From contig NZ_CP112881.1 in the NCBI RefSeq assembly GCF_026409565.1, positions 3,169,501-3,233,500 on the forward strand: a DNA stretch of 64,000 nucleotides, given 5' to 3'. Of this stretch, positions 27,107 through 35,659 are shown one piece after another. The first letter of the stretch is position 1, and each line of letters opens with the position of its first letter. The notes below the pieces were generated by a model that was given only the letters and a program-made list of their open reading frames with translations, was not told where the DNA came from and ran no database searches. Source of the DNA: Sneathiella aquimaris. Its GTDB lineage: Bacteria > Pseudomonadota > Alphaproteobacteria > Sneathiellales > Sneathiellaceae. Position numbers and translations under genes: made by a program.

Positions 27107-27601
27107 ATGACTGACGTAAAATCTGGAACAAACCCTTTATTTTTGAGGGAAGAAGAACTCAGACAATGTGCAGAACTGCTTTTTTTCGCGTATCGCGACT
27201 TTACGGCAGGTCCTGATGAGATTCTTAAAGACTATAATTTTGGGCGAGCCCATCACCGCGTTATCCATTTCGTGGGCAGCAACCCCGGAATCACGGTATC
27301 CGAACTTCTGGATATCCTGCGTATCACCAAGCAAAGTCTAAGCAGGGTTTTGAACGCGCTTGTTGAAAGAGAGTTTATTCATCAAAAACCTGGGGTTACC
27401 GATCGACGTCAACGGCTTCTCTACCTGACGGAGGAAGGTAAAAAACTGGAACAGAAAATCAGTGCGGTTCAACAGAAACAGGTCGCCAAAGCATTTCGAG
27501 AGGCTGGAGGCGATGCGGTCGCCGGGTATCGGAAAGTCCTGGAAGGCCTGATTGATGAAGACGATCGCGAACAGGCACTGAAACGAATACAGAAAAAATA
27601 A
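27107..27601 (+). CDS. MarR family regulator, PetP-like
   Basis: A 164-residue winged-helix protein. The MarR core spans residues about 45-130 with RITKQSLSRVLNALVEREFIHQK and the wing DRRQRLLYLTEEG. It is followed within 20 bases by an OmpR-type response regulator and then a histidine kinase. In Rhodobacter capsulatus the MarR-like PetP and the response regulator PetR are required for cytochrome bc1 synthesis, and this pair has the same order and size. Orthology is inferred from order. Confidence 0.88.
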   Translation: MTDVKSGTNPLFLREEELRQCAELLFFAYRDFTAGPDEILKDYNFGRAHHRVIHFVGSNPGITVSELLDILRITKQSLSRVLNALVEREFIHQKPGVTDRRQRLLYLTEEGKKLEQKISAVQQKQVAKAFREAGGDAVAGYRKVLEGLIDEDDREQALKRIQKK

Positions 27602-27620
27602 GGTTACGGATGTCTTCCCT

Positions 27621-28304
27621 ATGATCGATAATGCGTCTCATATTCTTGTCGTCGATGACGACGCCCGGCTGGCCTCTTTGCTGAAGCAGTATCTATCCGA
27701 TAATGGATACCGGGTCACTGTGGCAGAATCGGCCGCTATTGCGCGACAGAAAATGAAGGGTCTGACCTTTGATTTGATGGTTCTGGATCGCATGATGCCT
27801 GGCGAAGATGGGTTATCACTTGCACGATCAATTCGTGCCGATCAAATTGCGTCCAAAACCAAGCCAATTCTGATGCTAACTGCCATGGCCGACTCTTCTG
27901 ACAGGATCGACGGACTGGAAGCAGGCGTTGACGATTATCTTACAAAACCTTTTGAACCCAGAGAACTTCTGCTGCGCATCGAAGCAATCTTGCGACGCGC
28001 CAAGATTGAGACAAACAGCCGAATTGTTTTTGGCGACTTTTCGTTTGATCTGACAAAAAGCGAGCTGACCCAAGACGGAACCATTGTCAATTTGACCTCC
28101 AGCGAGCAGATCCTCTTAAAAACATTAGCGGAAACACCAGGCGTTCCCATTTCACGGGATAATCTGTCCTTATCCAGTGGTGCGCAAGGACGGGCCGTCG
28201 ATGTGCAGATCACGCGTCTGAGACGAAAAATCGAAGAAGACCCCAAATTACCACGTTACTTACAAACCGTCCGCGGCGAAGGATATGTTTTATGGGCAGA
28301 CTAG
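27621..28304 (+). CDS. OmpR/PhoB family response regulator, PetR-like
   Basis: A 227-residue two-component regulator. The receiver domain has the acidic pocket VVDDD, phospho-acceptor aspartate in LMVLDRMMPGEDG, and the conserved lysine in LTKPFEPRELLLR. A C-terminal winged helix (about 130-225) ends RRKIEEDPKLPRYLQTVRGE. It overlaps the kinase gene by 13 bases. The context suggests a respiratory or envelope signal, but the stimulus is not visible. Confidence 0.93.
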   Translation: MIDNASHILVVDDDARLASLLKQYLSDNGYRVTVAESAAIARQKMKGLTFDLMVLDRMMPGEDGLSLARSIRADQIASKTKPILMLTAMADSSDRIDGLEAGVDDYLTKPFEPRELLLRIEAILRRAKIETNSRIVFGDFSFDLTKSELTQDGTIVNLTSSEQILLKTLAETPGVPISRDNLSLSSGAQGRAVDVQITRLRRKIEEDPKLPRYLQTVRGEGYVLWAD

Positions 28305-29665
28305 GGGCTAAAATTAAAAACGAAGCCTGGCTGTTATCCACGTTCTTCAGGTTGTTGAAACGACTGATGCCAAATACGATGTTTGGCCGTTCGCTGCTGA
28401 TCGTTGTCCTGCCGATTATCCTGCTACAGGTTTTGGTAACCTATATTTTCTATGAACGTCACTGGGATAATGTTGCCCGCAGATTGGCCCAGGGCGTCGC
28501 AGGGGAAGTTGCAGCTGTCATCTCGCTAACTGATCGGTTTCCAGGGCCTGAAGCCCGAGCCAGCATCCTGACAATTGCCCGGGACCAAATGCGTCTTGCC
28601 ATTTCTTTTGAAGAAAACGGGCAACTGAATGAAACTGAAATCCAGAGGGAACATTCCGGTTTTCTCGATCGTCAACTTGCCAGGGCCCTTCAGGAAAGTT
28701 TGCCGGCCCGCAATTTCACACTCACCAGCAACGAAAAACTGGAAAGTGTCGTCATCCGCCTTCAGTTGCCCAATGATGTCCTGCAAATTGTCGTGCGGGA
28801 TAAACGGCTTTTCTCATCCACAACCTATATTTTTGTGATGTGGATGATTGCAATTTCCCTCGCCCTGCTGGGCATTGCCGTTATCTTTTTACGCAACCAG
28901 ATGCGACCGATCAAACAATTGGCCTCAGCCGCAGAAAAATTCGGTCGTGGTCAGGAAGTCGAAGATTTCAAACCCTCCGGCGCCCTAGAAATTCGCTCAG
29001 CGTCCAAGGCGTTCCATGACATGAAGCACCGAATATTAAGGCAAATAACTCAACGCACTGAAATGCTGGCCGGTGTAAGCCATGACCTTCGCACTCCGCT
29101 CACACGCATGAAACTCCAACTGGCAATGATGCCCGAGGATCAAAGCCGCGAGAATTTACAAAGTGACGTGGAGGACATGCGGAATATGGTCGAAGGGTAT
29201 CTTGCCTTTGCAAAAGGGCAGGAAGCGGAAACTGTACAGGAAGTCAACGTGACTAGACTAATTGAATCCGTCGTCGAAAATGCCCGCAGACAAGGGGCGC
29301 AGATCACCCTCACAGCGACGCCGGAAATAAGAACATCCATTCGCGCCAACAGTGTCAAGCGCTGCCTGACAAATCTCGTCGAAAATGCCCGTCGCCATGC
29401 TACGGAAATCGCTATTGCAGTATATCCAACGGATAGTCAGATCGTGATTTCGATAGACGATAACGGACCGGGTATTCCCTTAGAGAAAAGACAGGACGTC
29501 TTTAAGCCTTTTCATCGGCTGGACACATCCCGCAACAGTGAAACCGGTGGTAGCGGTCTGGGCATGACCATCGCCCGTGATGTGGTACACGGACATGGTG
29601 GCCAAATTGCACTCGGCCGCTCTTCCATGGGCGGTTTGCATATTGAACTTACTTTTCCCTACTAG
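28292..29665 (+). CDS. sensor histidine kinase, EnvZ-like
   Basis: A 457-residue inner-membrane kinase. Two membrane helices (about 28-50 and 183-205) bracket a periplasmic sensor of about 130 residues. HAMP follows, then the H-box GVSHDLRTPLTRMKLQL with phospho-histidine, and the N-box CLTNLVENARRHA, G1 IDDNGPGIP and G2 GGSGLGMTIA of the ATPase. Start at 28292 overlaps the regulator; a later start at MPNTMFGRSLL (28367) is possible. The presumed partner is the upstream PetR-like regulator. Confidence 0.93.
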   Translation: MGRLGAKIKNEAWLLSTFFRLLKRLMPNTMFGRSLLIVVLPIILLQVLVTYIFYERHWDNVARRLAQGVAGEVAAVISLTDRFPGPEARASILTIARDQMRLAISFEENGQLNETEIQREHSGFLDRQLARALQESLPARNFTLTSNEKLESVVIRLQLPNDVLQIVVRDKRLFSSTTYIFVMWMIAISLALLGIAVIFLRNQMRPIKQLASAAEKFGRGQEVEDFKPSGALEIRSASKAFHDMKHRILRQITQRTEMLAGVSHDLRTPLTRMKLQLAMMPEDQSRENLQSDVEDMRNMVEGYLAFAKGQEAETVQEVNVTRLIESVVENARRQGAQITLTATPEIRTSIRANSVKRCLTNLVENARRHATEIAIAVYPTDSQIVISIDDNGPGIPLEKRQDVFKPFHRLDTSRNSETGGSGLGMTIARDVVHGHGGQIALGRSSMGGLHIELTFPY

Positions 29666-29675
29666 AACCCCTTGT

Positions 29676-30023
29676 TCAGGTTTTAAGGGATTGAAAGGCC
29701 GCCTCGATTGCTGATGTTGCCGACAATTCTGTCACCGAAGCCTGAGCAAAAGCCTTGTTTGCTGCAGCCAGAACAACGGGAACGGCCGCAGCGGCCAGTT
29801 GGGGCGTTGTTGCCGCCTTGGCAATCATCAAAACCTTCATAACCTCTTCTTCATAAGTTGCGGACAAAGCCTGTACCTCCGCATCCCGTGATTGAAATAC
29901 CAGGAACGCATTTGTTGACGCTTTCTGAGCCGCCTCCAGCTTAGCCTGATGGTCTTCAAATAACGAAGACAGATCAGGCGCTTCTGGCATGGCATCGTCA
30001 ACGTCTGATGTGTCTTCTGTCAT
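29676..30023 (-). CDS. small Ala-rich helical protein, phasin-like (unknown)
   Basis: A 115-residue, acidic N-terminal, alanine-rich protein that looks entirely alpha-helical (AKLEAAQKASTNAF, ATTPQLAAAAVPVVLAAANK). I do not recognise a family. It is 9 bases downstream of the csaA-like gene and close to another small phasin-like protein, and it may be translated from one message with them. A granule- or membrane-associated helical protein is plausible; no motif supports an enzyme. Confidence 0.65.
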   Translation of the reverse strand: MTEDTSDVDDAMPEAPDLSSLFEDHQAKLEAAQKASTNAFLVFQSRDAEVQALSATYEEEVMKVLMIAKAATTPQLAAAAVPVVLAAANKAFAQASVTELSATSAIEAAFQSLKT

Positions 30024-30032
30024 TTCTATTCC

Positions 30033-30383
30033 TTAATGCAATCGTCCGCCGATCGGCACATCATGATCAGGCGAAATGAGTGAAATCTGCCCGTTTGCAT
30101 CACTAAAGCCCAAGACAAGAACCTCTGACATAACGGGACCAATCTGTCGGGGCGGAAAATTAACAACGGCCGCCACCCGTTTTCCGACCAAGCTTTCTAG
30201 CGTATAGAGATCCGTAATCTGTGCCGATGTTTTGCGAACACCGATCTCCTCTCCAAAATCAATTTTAAGCTTATAGGCCGGTCGACGCGCTTCCGGGAAT
30301 TCCAATGCTTCCAACACAATTCCTACCCGGATATCCACTTTTAAAAAATCTTCTATTCCTATTTCTTTGGCTTTCTCGGTCAT
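30033..30383 (-). CDS. csaA: tRNA-binding domain protein, CsaA-like
   Basis: A 116-residue OB-fold protein of the CsaA family (EMAP II/Trbp111-like). The conserved DFLKVDIRVGIVLEALEFPEARRPAYKLKIDFG, KTSAQIT, the KRVAAVVNFPPRQIG strand and the closing SPDHDVPIGGRLH match this family closely. In Bacillus it acts as a secretion-related chaperone, while the fold binds tRNA. Lies between two small helical proteins on the same strand. Confidence 0.92.
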   Translation of the reverse strand: MTEKAKEIGIEDFLKVDIRVGIVLEALEFPEARRPAYKLKIDFGEEIGVRKTSAQITDLYTLESLVGKRVAAVVNFPPRQIGPVMSEVLVLGFSDANGQISLISPDHDVPIGGRLH

Positions 30384-30441
30384 TCAACCCTCCACTTTTT
30401 TTGGGGATGCTAGGGCAATGGCAAACCCAAAACAAGCCTTC

Positions 30442-30867
30442 TTAGCCACCAGAGAACTTTTTTGCCACGTCTTCAATTACGCTCATAGATTGTGTGAAAG
30501 ACTGGGTCAGCGTCGCATTGGTTTTCACGGTAGACTGCATCATCTTGGACGCGGTCGCGCTAAACGAATTTGCAGCAAGCATATGGCCATCCAGAATAGT
30601 CCCGATATCCGGTACCGAATTCGCCGCCCCTCCGGCCTTTTGACCTTCCAATTGAAGACCGGCCGCCATCCCTTGCAGGACAGATTGTAGGGTTGCCTGT
30701 TGTTCGGCGCAGATGGTTTGAAGGCTATCAGCCATTTCGGTGCTGATCGACGATATCGCCTCAACATTTTGTTTCTGGGATTCAGTGATTGGGGTCAGGT
30801 CAGGAATGATAACCTTTCCTGCCAAGGTAGGGGCCCCCATTCCTGTTGAGGGTTTTGCATCCGACAT
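30442..30867 (-). CDS. phasin-like protein
   Basis: A 141-residue, alpha-helical, Gln/Ser/Ala-rich protein resembling small phasins, with heptad-like spacing of hydrophobics from about residue 25 onward (TESQKQNVEAISSISTEMAD, and the later SATASKMMQSTVKTNATLTQ). Phasins coat polyhydroxyalkanoate granules; no PHA synthase is in the window. GGAGG sits five bases before the ATG at 30867, preferred over the in-frame ATG four codons upstream. Confidence 0.7.
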   Translation of the reverse strand: MSDAKPSTGMGAPTLAGKVIIPDLTPITESQKQNVEAISSISTEMADSLQTICAEQQATLQSVLQGMAAGLQLEGQKAGGAANSVPDIGTILDGHMLAANSFSATASKMMQSTVKTNATLTQSFTQSMSVIEDVAKKFSGG

Positions 30868-30919
30868 AGCATCCTCCAAAAGAGGGGATATGGGGTCAAA
30901 AATACAACTTTAAAGTGCG

Positions 30920-31729
30920 TTAGCTTAATTCAATTGATCGTTTCTTGGCGGCTTCAACTGTTTTCGTCATTAATTCGATCAAAGAATTATTCGCCATCAA
31001 CACATCAAGGCCAGCGGCAGTCGTTCCATTTGGACTTGTCACATTCTTTCGTAGTTGGGCAACATCCAAGTTTGACCTTTGGGCCAATTCACCTGCACCA
31101 GCAACTGTAACCTTGGCGAGCGTTGTCGCCAGATCTTCGGGCAAACCCGCAGCCACCCCAGCCTTCGTCATTGCTTCGATCATATGAAAAACATAGGCTG
31201 GGCCTGAGCCGGACAGCCCGGTCACAGCATCCATCATATTTTCATCATCCACCCACGCCGTTGTTCCAATCGCTGACATCAGACTATCACAAAGCCGGCG
31301 ATGCTCCTGCGTAACAGAAGGGTTCGGAACTGAGACAAGCATCCCTTTGCGGACCGCCGCAGGCGTGTTTGGCATGGTCCGAATAATCGCAGTGTCCTTA
31401 CCAAAATAATTTTCGAAAACGTCAATTCGGGTTCCTGCGGCAATTGAAATAATCAGCGCACCCTTGTCTGCATATTTCTTATAGGTCGGTATAACCTCCG
31501 TCATAACTTGTGGCTTCACGGCCAACACAATGACATCCGGTTGATAATCTTCTTCAATCAACAAAGGAGAAGTAAAAATTCGACAGCCAGAGCGGGACGC
31601 CAGCTCCAAATTACTCGTCGATGGATCAACCACCAGAATGCTGTTCGGTTTAATATTTTTTTCGATCCAGCCATCGAGCATGGCACGGCCCATATTACCG
31701 CAACCCACCAGCAAAATTGTCATAGACAT
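30920..31729 (-). CDS. proC: pyrroline-5-carboxylate reductase
   Basis: A 269-residue NAD(P)H-dependent enzyme making proline. Rossmann motif ILLVGCGNMGRAMLDGW is at the N-terminus, AVKPQVM and the RTMPNTPAAVRKGM signature are central, and GLSGSGPAYVFHMIEAM plus the C-terminal TSPNGTTAAGLDVL motif hold the substrate site. Length is normal. The YbjN gene ends 3 bases upstream on the same strand, so they form an operon. Confidence 0.96.
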   Translation of the reverse strand: MSMTILLVGCGNMGRAMLDGWIEKNIKPNSILVVDPSTSNLELASRSGCRIFTSPLLIEEDYQPDVIVLAVKPQVMTEVIPTYKKYADKGALIISIAAGTRIDVFENYFGKDTAIIRTMPNTPAAVRKGMLVSVPNPSVTQEHRRLCDSLMSAIGTTAWVDDENMMDAVTGLSGSGPAYVFHMIEAMTKAGVAAGLPEDLATTLAKVTVAGAGELAQRSNLDVAQLRKNVTSPNGTTAAGLDVLMANNSLIELMTKTVEAAKKRSIELS

Positions 31730-31732
31730 GAT

Positions 31733-32326
31733 TTAAGCTTCACCCATTGTTTCTAACATGGCAGATTCAATTGCCTCTTCAGGAGTTTTTCCGCCCCAAA
31801 TCGCGAACTGGATGGCGGGATAGAATTTTTCCAATTCACTCATGCCAATTTCAACAAGATTCTGAATCTGTTCAGCATTCATGTCGCAATTTTCATTTAG
31901 TAAAAGTGCATGCCGGAACATAACAAGCCCCTCTTCACGCCAGGTATCAAAATGACCGATGAACATTTTTTCGTTCATCCTTGCCAGCAATTCATAGATC
32001 GCATCATATTTCCGGTCCGGAACCTTCACGTCATAGGCGCAGGAGAAATGGATCGCCTTGATATCAGCACGCCATGAAAACCAAAGGTGATACTGACACC
32101 AGCTCCCCTCTACGCCGACGGTCAGTTCATTCCTGCCCTGCCGTTCAAAGGACCAGTCATTAGCAGAAATAATGGATTCAACAAGGTCGAGAGGATTGTG
32201 GTCTTCGAGTTCTTCTTGGGAAAAATACACAGTCGTCATGCCAAGACTCCTTTGCAAGATCCCCGCTTTCATCATGCCAACCGTTACAGGCCGCACAATT
32301 CCATCGGGAACATCGATTTGGGCCAT
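31733..32326 (-). CDS. YbjN domain-containing protein
   Basis: A 197-residue YbjN-type protein (type III secretion-chaperone-like fold). The family pattern is NPLDLVESIISANDWSFER, then ELTVGVEGSWCQYHLWFSW and ALLLNENCDMNAEQIQNLV. Homologues from alphaproteobacteria often sit before proC; the function is unsettled. The start at 32326 (MAQIDVPDG) is chosen; the frame is open 11 codons further. An AGGGTA tract stands before it. Confidence 0.85.
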   Translation of the reverse strand: MAQIDVPDGIVRPVTVGMMKAGILQRSLGMTTVYFSQEELEDHNPLDLVESIISANDWSFERQGRNELTVGVEGSWCQYHLWFSWRADIKAIHFSCAYDVKVPDRKYDAIYELLARMNEKMFIGHFDTWREEGLVMFRHALLLNENCDMNAEQIQNLVEIGMSELEKFYPAIQFAIWGGKTPEEAIESAMLETMGEA

Positions 32327-32456
32327 ATCTGGTACCCTAGAAAAAAGAATACCATACATTTAGCGTAAAGCGCCTTTCACATTGGCGCAACACCCAAATC
32401 AGTTTTTGTGCAACTTTCTTGTGGATAACCGGCATTTTAAAGCCTTGGGGGGAAAA

Positions 32457-32780
32457 CTACTCAGCCGTTTTAGACGCTGGCGTTTTTTCCTTTTTTGCTG
32501 CCGATGCTTTTTTGGCCGCAGGTGCTTTTTTTGCCGCCGCGACTTTCTTTTCAAGCTCAGCAATTCTGGCATTCTGCACTTCAAGTGTATCGCTCATGGC
32601 GACCAGCATGGCCTTCATTGCATCGAATTCCTCGCGAGGAACCAAATCCATATCAGCCACCAGCCGTTCGATCCGCTGATGCACCAGATTTTCCCACTCG
32701 GATTTCATCCCTTGTGCAGTTCCGAGCGCGCCAGACGCCAACCGGGCAATGTCATCAAAGATACGTGAATTTGTCTGCAT
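32457..32780 (-). CDS. ubiK: accessory factor UbiK family protein (BMFP)
   Basis: A 107-residue protein with the BMFP pattern: MQTNSRIFDDIARLASGALG, then VHQRIERLVADMDLVPREEFDAMK and a coiled coil EVQNARIAELEKKV. UbiK helps assemble ubiquinone-synthesis enzymes and may contact membrane lipids. The tail is Lys/Ala-rich and low in complexity. The frame is open 35 codons upstream, but the start at 32780 fits, with AAAGGA before it. Divergent from lgt, with the two starts 120 bases apart. Confidence 0.9.
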   Translation of the reverse strand: MQTNSRIFDDIARLASGALGTAQGMKSEWENLVHQRIERLVADMDLVPREEFDAMKAMLVAMSDTLEVQNARIAELEKKVAAAKKAPAAKKASAAKKEKTPASKTAE

Positions 32781-32902
32781 GAAACTGGGTCCTTTCAAGT
32801 TAATCGCACTATGACGTGCAGCAACGGGAAAATCAATTGCTTTAGACGTTTTAAACAATTGTCCTACTTGCGCAGTTCGGTGCATCCTTTATATAAAGAC
32901 TT

Positions 32903-33709
32903 ATGAACTCAGCGATACAATTTCTAGCAGTTTCCTTTCCGGAAATTGACCCCATACTCATCGAATTGGGCCCTTTTGCCATTCGCTGGTATGCCCTTGC
33001 CTATATCACCGGTCTTATCCTTGGCTGGCGATTGATGCTCCACTTTGCCAAATCCGATAAATCTCCGCTAACGCCAGAGCATATTGATGATTTTCTGGTT
33101 TGGGCGACTCTGGGTGTCATTCTGGGCGGACGCCTTGGCTATGTCCTGTTCTACAAGCCGGATTATTACATTACCGACCCGCTGGAAATCGTCAAAATCT
33201 GGGAGGGCGGCATGTCTTTTCATGGGGGCTTTCTAGGCGTTGTCATTGCAGCGATCCTGTTTTCTCGAAAACGGTCAATTCCTCCGCTGGCGCTGGCTGA
33301 TATGCTGGCGACGGTTGCACCGGTGGGGTTATTCTTTGGACGGATCGCCAATTTTATAAATGGAGAGCTTTTTGGACGCGTAACCGATGTTTCCTGGGCG
33401 ATGGTTTTTCCAAATGGCGGGCCCTTGCCGCGCCATCCCAGTCAACTATACGAAGCGCTTCTGGAAGGTGCCGTTTTGTTTGTCCTTGTCATGATCCTGC
33501 GGCAAACGAAATTCGGTCAGAAACCCGGACTGCTGACGGGTACATTTTTAGTCGGTTATGCCGCTTCACGTGGTTTTGTTGAACTGTTTCGTCAACCGGA
33601 TGCCCATCTTGGATTTCTGTTGGGAGGCGCCACGATGGGGCAGCTCCTCTCAATACCGATGGTGTTGATCGGACTCTATTTCATCCTTCGCCCCGCCGCA
33701 TCCCGATAA
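32903..33709 (+). CDS. lgt: prolipoprotein diacylglyceryl transferase
   Basis: A 268-residue polytopic inner-membrane enzyme that adds diacylglyceryl from phosphatidylglycerol to the lipobox cysteine. Seven hydrophobic helices are visible. The motifs GGMSFHGGFLGV and GLFFGRIANFINGELFGR (containing the conserved His and Arg) are intact, as is PRHPSQLYEAL. The stop and the next start overlap (TAATG). It supplies lipoproteins, several of which are encoded nearby. Confidence 0.97.
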   Translation: MNSAIQFLAVSFPEIDPILIELGPFAIRWYALAYITGLILGWRLMLHFAKSDKSPLTPEHIDDFLVWATLGVILGGRLGYVLFYKPDYYITDPLEIVKIWEGGMSFHGGFLGVVIAAILFSRKRSIPPLALADMLATVAPVGLFFGRIANFINGELFGRVTDVSWAMVFPNGGPLPRHPSQLYEALLEGAVLFVLVMILRQTKFGQKPGLLTGTFLVGYAASRGFVELFRQPDAHLGFLLGGATMGQLLSIPMVLIGLYFILRPAASR

Positions 33710-34791
33710 TGACCGAACTTGAAAACATCCTGAAAAGACGCATTGAAGAATGCGGCCCGATTTCTGTTCATGACTATATGTCTGACGCGCTTCTTCATCC
33801 AGAATATGGCTACTACCAGCGTTCCAACCCTTTTGGCCGATCCGGTGATTTTATTACCGCCCCGGAAATCAGCCAGATGTTCGGAGAACTTATCGGCCTA
33901 TGGTGTGTGGACTGCTGGGCGAAAATGGGAGGGCCTTCCCGCGTCAATTTGATTGAGCTGGGCCCGGGCAACGGGACCTTGATAAAGGATGCCCTGAGAA
34001 GCACCAAACTGGTCCCGGAATTTGTTAATGCCGTGTCATTGCATCTTGTGGAAGTCAGCGACCGCCTCAAAAACAAACAACAAATGGCCCTTTCCGACCA
34101 TTCCGTCCAATGGCACTCGCATTTTCCTGAAGATCTGGATGGCCCTTATATTGTTATAGCCAACGAGTTTTTTGACGCACTGCCCATCCATCAGTTTCTG
34201 CAGTCCGAAAGCGGCCCCAAGGAACGCGCGATCACCTATGCAGATGACAAACTGACATATACCACAATGGCCGTTGCACCTGACGTGCAGTCATTTTGCA
34301 ATCCAGCCCATCTTGAAAAGCTGGAACCGGGCGAAATTTATGAAGTTTGTCCGTCTGCGCTCTCCATAATGACAGGCATCGCGCACCAAATCGCCGAAAA
34401 AGGCGGTGCGGCTTTGACCTTGGACTATGGACCTGAAAAAAGTGCACCCGGAGATAGTTTCCAAGCCCTCAAAGACCACAGAAATGTCTCCGCACTGGAA
34501 CATCCGGGGGAAGCTGATTTGACGGCCCATGTTGATTTCGGTCGTTTGGCAGACGTTGCGCGGGAGAGTAACGTGACGGTCGCCCCAATAACCTCGCAAG
34601 GCCGTTTTCTGGAACGCTTGGGTATCGAAGCCCGGGCGCTACAGCTTTCTGCAAAGGCAACGGATAGCCAAAAAGAGAAAATTGCCAGCGATCATAAACG
34701 GTTGGTCAGTTCAAGCGGAATGGGGACTCTTTTCAAAGTGCTCTGTTTTCATCATACTCTCTGTGCATCGCCCGCGGGCTTTGGGGAATAA
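33709..34791 (+). CDS. class I SAM-dependent methyltransferase, NDUFAF7/MidA-like
   Basis: A 360-residue methyltransferase of the COG1565 family. The SAM motif IELGPGNGTLI, the family box YYQRSNPFGRSGDFITAPEISQMF and IANEFFDALPIHQF are present. The mitochondrial relative NDUFAF7 (MidA) symmetrically dimethylates an arginine of complex I subunit NDUFS2. The bacterial role is not proven, but alphaproteobacterial complex I is similar. lgt-midA-pgeF order is typical of this group of organisms. Confidence 0.92.
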   Translation: MTELENILKRRIEECGPISVHDYMSDALLHPEYGYYQRSNPFGRSGDFITAPEISQMFGELIGLWCVDCWAKMGGPSRVNLIELGPGNGTLIKDALRSTKLVPEFVNAVSLHLVEVSDRLKNKQQMALSDHSVQWHSHFPEDLDGPYIVIANEFFDALPIHQFLQSESGPKERAITYADDKLTYTTMAVAPDVQSFCNPAHLEKLEPGEIYEVCPSALSIMTGIAHQIAEKGGAALTLDYGPEKSAPGDSFQALKDHRNVSALEHPGEADLTAHVDFGRLADVARESNVTVAPITSQGRFLERLGIEARALQLSAKATDSQKEKIASDHKRLVSSSGMGTLFKVLCFHHTLCASPAGFGE

Positions 34792-34793
34792 AG

Positions 34794-35564
34794 ATGATCA
34801 AAAGCGATATATTTAATGAAAGTCAAGTTAGTCACGGATTTTTCACACGTAAAAACGGCGTCTCTAACGGTATTTACGCGAGCCTCAATTGTGGTGCGGG
34901 TTCCAATGATGCAATTGACAATGTCATAAAAAACAAGGAAATCGTTGCCAAATCGCTACTGGTTTCGCCTGAAAATTTAACGACACTATATCAGGTTCAC
35001 AGTTCCGACGTGCTTACTCTGACTGAACCGGTAGATACAGAAAACAAACCCAAAGCCGATGCCATGGTGACGAACGTTTCGGGTCTCGCATTAGGGATCC
35101 TGACAGCAGACTGCGTCCCGATCCTTTTTGCCGATTCTGTCAATCAGGTCATCGGGGCAGCTCATTCGGGGTGGAAAGGCACAATCGGTAATATTTCAAA
35201 GGCCGTGATCGAGGCTATGATAGAGCTTGGCGCCTCCCGCAGTTCGATCTGTTGTGCCATTGGTCCGGCAATTCAACAGGCGTCTTACGAAGTCGGACCC
35301 GATTTCCCGGCTCCGTTTATTGCACTGGATCCAGCGTATAAATCATTCTTTATTCCGTCCGAGCGTGAGAAACACCACATGTTTGACCTCACCGGTTTTG
35401 TAAAAATGCAACTACTGCAACAGAATATTAAAGCGGTTGATCTGATAGACAATGATACCTGTGCGGATGAAGAGTATTTTTATAGTTATCGACGGATGTG
35501 CAAACGGGGCGAGCCTGACTATGGTCGGCAAATCTCCGCCATCGCCCTCCGCCCGCAAACCTGA
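34794..35564 (+). CDS. pgeF: peptidoglycan editing factor / multicopper polyphenol oxidase-like (laccase domain)
   Basis: A 256-residue protein with the DUF152/YfiH fold. The zinc or copper-binding His and Cys residues appear in YQVHSSD, LTADCVPILF, and AAHSGWKGT. The family removes wrongly incorporated L-Ser from peptidoglycan (E. coli PgeF) and can act on adenosine or polyphenols. RBS AAAG is 4 bases upstream and the gene is 2 bases from midA, so translation is probably coupled. Confidence 0.93.
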   Translation: MIKSDIFNESQVSHGFFTRKNGVSNGIYASLNCGAGSNDAIDNVIKNKEIVAKSLLVSPENLTTLYQVHSSDVLTLTEPVDTENKPKADAMVTNVSGLALGILTADCVPILFADSVNQVIGAAHSGWKGTIGNISKAVIEAMIELGASRSSICCAIGPAIQQASYEVGPDFPAPFIALDPAYKSFFIPSEREKHHMFDLTGFVKMQLLQQNIKAVDLIDNDTCADEEYFYSYRRMCKRGEPDYGRQISAIALRPQT

Positions 35565-35593
35565 TTATAATTGTTCCGATTTGAGAGAGACGC

Positions 35594-35659
35594 ATGCCTC
35601 ATCTGGTAATCTTTTTTGTTCTGTGCCTTTTAGGGCTGGTGGCAAGTTGTGCGTTATAA
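35594..35659 (+). CDS. possible 21-aa lipobox micropeptide upstream of lipoprotein gene
   Basis: ATG with GAGAGA four bases before it begins a 21-codon frame, MPHLVIFFVLCLLGLVASCAL, which ends two residues after a lipobox-like LVASC. It overlaps the GTG start of the next gene by 11 bases. It looks like a complete lipoprotein signal peptide with nothing after it. It could be a real lipid-anchored micropeptide, a translation-coupling leader, or a coincidence; the good ribosome site and start placement favour translation. Other micro-lipoproteins (entericidins, LptM) have longer tails. Confidence 0.35.
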   Translation: MPHLVIFFVLCLLGLVASCAL

